64,000 bases of DNA from Owenia fusiformis (lineage: Eukaryota; Annelida; Polychaeta; Sabellida; Oweniidae). Within the stretch, counting starts at the first letter, position 1. Each line of letters opens with the position of its first letter. Both the position numbers and the translations under genes were made by a program. Below, piece by piece: positions 59,872 to 64,000 of this stretch. The notes beneath the pieces are model-generated. The model was not told the DNA's origin, did not search any database, and worked only from the letters and a program-made list of their open reading frames with translations. Location of the stretch: assembly GCA_903813345.2 (NCBI GenBank), contig CAIIXF020000002.1, positions 25,000,455 to 25,064,454 on the forward strand, read 5' to 3'.

Positions 59872-61205
59872 TTATTATTATTATTCTTCTTAACACGTTT
59901 TCTCCTTTACCATAAGGTATCCAATGAAGACCATTATATAGTTCATTTGGGTTCAGTATCTAGTTGTTTGGAAATTGGGTCAAATTTTTATCTAGGTCAA
60001 AGGTCAGGAACTGGGTCAAATCCAGTACTTTGTCACTTTTTTCGATATTCTCAGTCGTCCTTCAGTATTTTCGATCCGGGTTTTTTTCATTGTGTTCCTC
60101 ATAAAAAAGTAGGAAAGCTAGGGTCGATTTAGTTTTTTGATATCTCAAACCGATTTCGAGATATCAGTGTCCGAAAACGAGGTCCGAAAAAAAGTTCTCC
60201 GAATCCAATGTCCAGGATATTAGTCTTATAGGAAATTTTCTCAGAATTCTGAATCTGAAAACCGAATTGAAATCCGACTTCCGGTTCAGGAGTTATGACG
60301 TTTTGAAAGTTCGAGAAAAATCGATCTGATGGTACCCTTATAGAATGTCAAGAAAAGTGAAAAAAAATTGAAAAAATACCAGTCCAGTCCATTTCCAGGT
60401 CCAAGTCAAGGTCCAGTCCAGGTCCAAGTTCAGTGTTTGTCCAAGTCAAGTCTAGGTCCAAGTCCAGTCCAGGGCCTAGGTCAAATTCAAAGTTTTTCCT
60501 TATCCTTTCTATCTAGATGATCTTATTATGGATGACTCCCTTCGTTCCCATCATTTCCTTCCCATCTTTTCCTTCCTATCCTTCCTTCCTATTCTATCCT
60601 CCTTTCCTATTCTATCCTATCGTTCCTTCCTATTCTATCCTATCCTCCTTTCCTATTCTATTCTATCGTTCCTTCCTATTCTATCCTATCCTTTCTATCT
60701 AGATGATCTTATTCTGGATGACACTCCCTTCCTATCCTTTCCTTCCTATCCTCCTTTCCTATTCTATCCTATCGTTCCTTCCTATTCTATCCTATCCTTT
60801 CTTATCCATCTTTCGTATTCGATCCTATTTTTCCTTCCTATTCTATCCTATCCTTCCTTCCTATTCAATCCATCCATCTTTTTCTTGATGACTCGGCTTA
60901 TTCTGGATGACTTGGCTTATTCTGGATGACTCAGCTTATTCTGGATGACTCGACTTATTCCTGACAACCCGGGTTATTCCGGATGACTCGGCTTATCATT
61001 GGTGACTCAGCTTATTCTGGATGACTCGGCTTATCATTGGTGACTCAGCTTTGTTCTGGATGACTCTGCTTATCATTGGTGACTCAGCTTATTCTGGATG
61101 ACTTGGCTTATTCAAGATGACTCGGCTTATTGTGGATGACTCGGCTTAAAAAAAAGTCTAGATCTGGAGTCTGAAATTGAACTTCGTTCAATTTCCAAAG
61201 TCTAG
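59872..61205. mobile_element. Helentron-like array unit 15, core deleted, 19-bp repeats expanded
   Basis: Same 5' subtype as unit 7 but lacks the core repeats. The slot contains GTCCAAG words (60390-60480), TATCC tracts (60560-60880) and then about 14 copies of a 19-bp GGATGACTCGGCTTATTCT-type repeat (60885-61150). Confidence 0.55.
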
Positions 61206-62818
61206 TTATTATTATTCTTCTAAACACGTTTTCTCCTTAACCATAAGGTATCCAATAAAGACCATTATACAGTTCATTTGGGTTCAGTATCTAGTTGTTT
61301 GGAAATTGGGTCAAATTTTTATCTAGGTCAAAGGTCAGGAACTGGGTCAAATCCAGTACTTTGTCACTTTTTTCGATTTTCTCAGTCGTCCTTCAGTATT
61401 TTCGATCCGGGTTTTTTTCATTGTGTTCCTCATAAAAAAGTAGGAAAGCTAGGGTCGATTTAGTTTTTTGATATCTCGAACCGATTTCGAGATATCAGTG
61501 TCCGAAAACGAGGTCCGAAAAAAAATTCTCCGAATCCAATGCCCAGGATATGAGTCTTATAGGAAATTTTCTCAGGATTCCGAATCTGAAATCCGAATTG
61601 AAATCCGACTTCCGGTTCAGGAGTTATGACGTTTTGAAAGTTCGAGAAAAATCGATCTGATGGTACCCTCATAGAATGTCAAGAAAAGTGAAATAAAATT
61701 GAAAAAATACCAGTCCAGTCCATTTCCAGGTCCAAGTCAAGGTTAAGTCCAGGTCCAAGTCAAGGTCAAGTCCAAGTCAAGTCTAGGTCCAAATCCAGTC
61801 CAGGACCTAGGTCCAAATCCAGTCCAGGACCTAGATCAAAATCTAGGTCTATCCTATCCTTTCTATCTAGATGATCTTATTCTGGATGATTCTCCCTTCC
61901 TATCTATCCTTCCTTCCTATTCTATCCTATTCTTCCTTCTCATTCAATCCAAGTCCAGGTCCAAGTCCAGGTCCAAGTCAAGTCTAGGTCTAAATCAAGT
62001 CCAGGGCCTAGGTCAAAATCTAGGTCAAATTCAAGGTTTTTCCTTATTTTTGCGATTCTGACACTACACTTTAATTATATTGTTCGAAATTTTGTATACG
62101 TGTAGCCAAGAGTGTGCTCATAGTGTTAGCCTTTTGCCGTCAGAAAGTATTTTGACCCACTTTTGAGATATGGTGTCCGAAAAGTAGGTCAAAATAAAAA
62201 GTTCTCCAAATTTAATGTTTGAGTTATGAATAAAGAATTTTCTCAGAAATCCAAATCTGCAAACCAAATTTTGATCCGACTTCTGGTTCCGAAGTTATGG
62301 CGTGTCCAAAAAGTAGGTCAAAATGAAAATTCGCCAAATTTAACGTATGAGTTATGAATTAGGGGTAGAATTTTGTCAGGAATCCGAATCTTTAAATCAA
62401 ATTTCGATCCGACTTCCGGTTCGGAAGTTATGGCGTTATGGCGTTGAAATTTCGGAAAATTGATCTGATGGTATCCTGATAGAAAGTCAAGAGTAGAGAA
62501 GAAAATATTGAAAAATTCATCCATCCTTCCTATCTGATCCTATCCTATCCTATCCTTCCTATCTATCCTTCCTTCCTATCCTCTCCTATCATATCCTTTC
62601 TTCCTATTCTGTTCTATCCTATCCTTCTTTCTTATTCTATCCTATCGTTCCTTCCTATTCTATCCTATGTCCTATCCTACCTTCCTATTTTATCCATCCA
62701 TCTTATTCTGGATGACTCAGCTTATTCTGGATGACTCGGCTTATTTTTAGATGACTGGGCTTAAAAAAGTCTAGATCTGGAGTCTGAAATTGAACTTCGT
62801 TCAATTTCCAAAGTCTAG
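61206..62818. mobile_element. Helentron-like array unit 16
   Basis: Near copy of unit 7 along its whole length, differing mainly by a 24-bp duplication of a GTCCAAATCCAGTCCAGG-type word near 61790 and small indels (for example near 62230). Confidence 0.55.
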
Positions 62819-64000
62819 TTATTATTATTATTATTATTATTTTTCTTTCTTTCCGCGTTTTCTCAGCAACTAGAGGGACTTTCTAAAATCTGCTAACATA
62901 GTCAACTAGGTAATGAGTTCTAGTTTCTGGGAAATTAGGTCAAATGTTTATCTAGGTCAAAGGTCAAGAACTAGGTCAAATCGTCTCTTTTTGCTATTTT
63001 ACAAGTTTTCTCAGTCGTCCTTTGGTATTTTCGCTCCGGGTTTTTTTCATCATGTTCCTTAGAAAAAAAGCTAATTCCGTAAGGCAAACCGTTTTTTGAT
63101 TACTCTTACCGATTTTGAGATATGGCGTCCGAAAAGTAGGTCAGAACATAAAAAATTCTCCAAATTCAACGTGTGAATTATCAAATAAGTGTAGAATTAT
63201 CTCAGGAATCCGAATCTGCAAACAAAATTTTGATCCGACTTCCGGTTTGGAAGTTATAGCGTTTTGAAATCTCAAAAATCGCTAAATTTGGTGCCCATGT
63301 TAAGTCAATGGGAAAAAAGGCTTTTTCGAAGTGTAAAATACAAGATATAGACTGAGTTCAGCTTAACATATTGAATGCCTATAAAAGAAGGGGACCTCAA
63401 AAGCTACATAGCTTCGAAATTTGGACACCAGAATGCCTAGGTCAAAATCTAGGTCAAATTCATAGTTTTTCCTTATTTTTGCGATTCTGGCACTACTCTT
63501 TTAGGATTTGCTTCAAAATTTTGTATACAGGTAGCAAAGAGTGTGCTAATAGTGAGAGCCTTTTGCCGTCAGAAAGTATTTTGACCCACTTTTGAGATAT
63601 GGTGTCCGTAAAGTAGGTCAAAATAAAAATTTCTCATAATTTAACTTATGAGTTATGAATTAAGGGTAGAATTTTCTCAGGAATCCGAATCTGCAAACCA
63701 AATTTCAATCCGACTTTTCGTTGGGAAGTTATGGCGTTTTGAAAGCTCAAAAATCGCTAATTTTGGTGCCCCATGTTATGTCAATGAGAAAAAAGATTTT
63801 TTTGAAGTGTAAAATACCAGATAAAGACTGAGTACAGCTTAAGATTCTGAAAGTCTATAAAAGAAGGGGACCTCGAAGGCTATCTAGCTTTAAAATTTGG
63901 ACACCAAAATCCCTAGGTCAAAATCCAGGTCAAATACATAGTTTTTCCTTATTTTTGCGATTCTGGCACTACACTTTTAGGATTTGCTTCGAAATTTTGT
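62819..64000. mobile_element. Helentron-like array unit 17, cut by the window end
   Basis: Body subtype of unit 6 (TTTCCGCGTTTTCTCAGC), with AGGTCAAAGGTCA near 62957. No 5' palindrome; the 3' end lies outside the window. Confidence 0.5.

Overview
This is eukaryotic, intron-rich, AT-rich genomic DNA from an animal, most likely a mollusc and probably a bivalve. The two recognisable genes are metazoan membrane proteins. The repeats resemble bivalve mobile-element families: pearl/CvA-like elements with a core tandem repeat followed by an ACGG microsatellite, and Helentron-like arrays. No bacterial operons, rRNA, CRISPR arrays or convincing tRNA genes were seen.

Layout. 1-2.5 kb: two related first exons of small predicted secreted proteins on the minus strand. 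3.5-4.4 kb: a TA-flanked inverted-repeat element. 5.26-20.47 kb: a complete 11-exon SLC28 (concentrative nucleoside transporter, CNT) gene on the plus strand. Its exons splice in frame to 674 codons. Intron 1 is filled by about 31 tandem copies of a 179-bp unit made from exon 2 and its 3' splice site; only the last copy keeps the exon end and the 5' splice site. Other introns hold foldback/MITE-like elements, a pearl-like satellite element and a cluster of ACAGCGCTGT palindromes. The stop codon is followed by four 86-bp tandem repeats. 24.55-28.73 kb: a complete four-exon TMEM272-like gene on the minus strand (249 codons), with a near-perfect palindromic MITE in an intron.

31.9-64 kb: no gene. 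This half is a head-to-tail array of about 17 related units of 1.3-2.3 kb. Many start with one to four palindromes (stem AGACTCCAGAT / ATCTGGAGTCT). Most carry core repeats and a microsatellite slot. Nearly all end with ATCTGGAGTCT, a GAAC-TTC-GTTC hairpin and CTAG followed by TT. I read them as non-autonomous Helentron-like (HINE) rolling-circle elements. One unit is interrupted by a 2,261-bp foldback element with arms of about 500 bp and a 5-bp target duplication.

Most notable: the exon-2 decoy array inside a transporter gene; the rolling-circle-like array with multiplied 5' ends, in which nearly every unit carries an exact AGGTCAAAGGTCA (DR1 nuclear-receptor consensus) and 3' repeats matching the RTGACNNNGC core; and substitutions at the predicted substrate site of the transporter. 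The two genes have no evident functional link. Repeat copy numbers may be affected by assembly.
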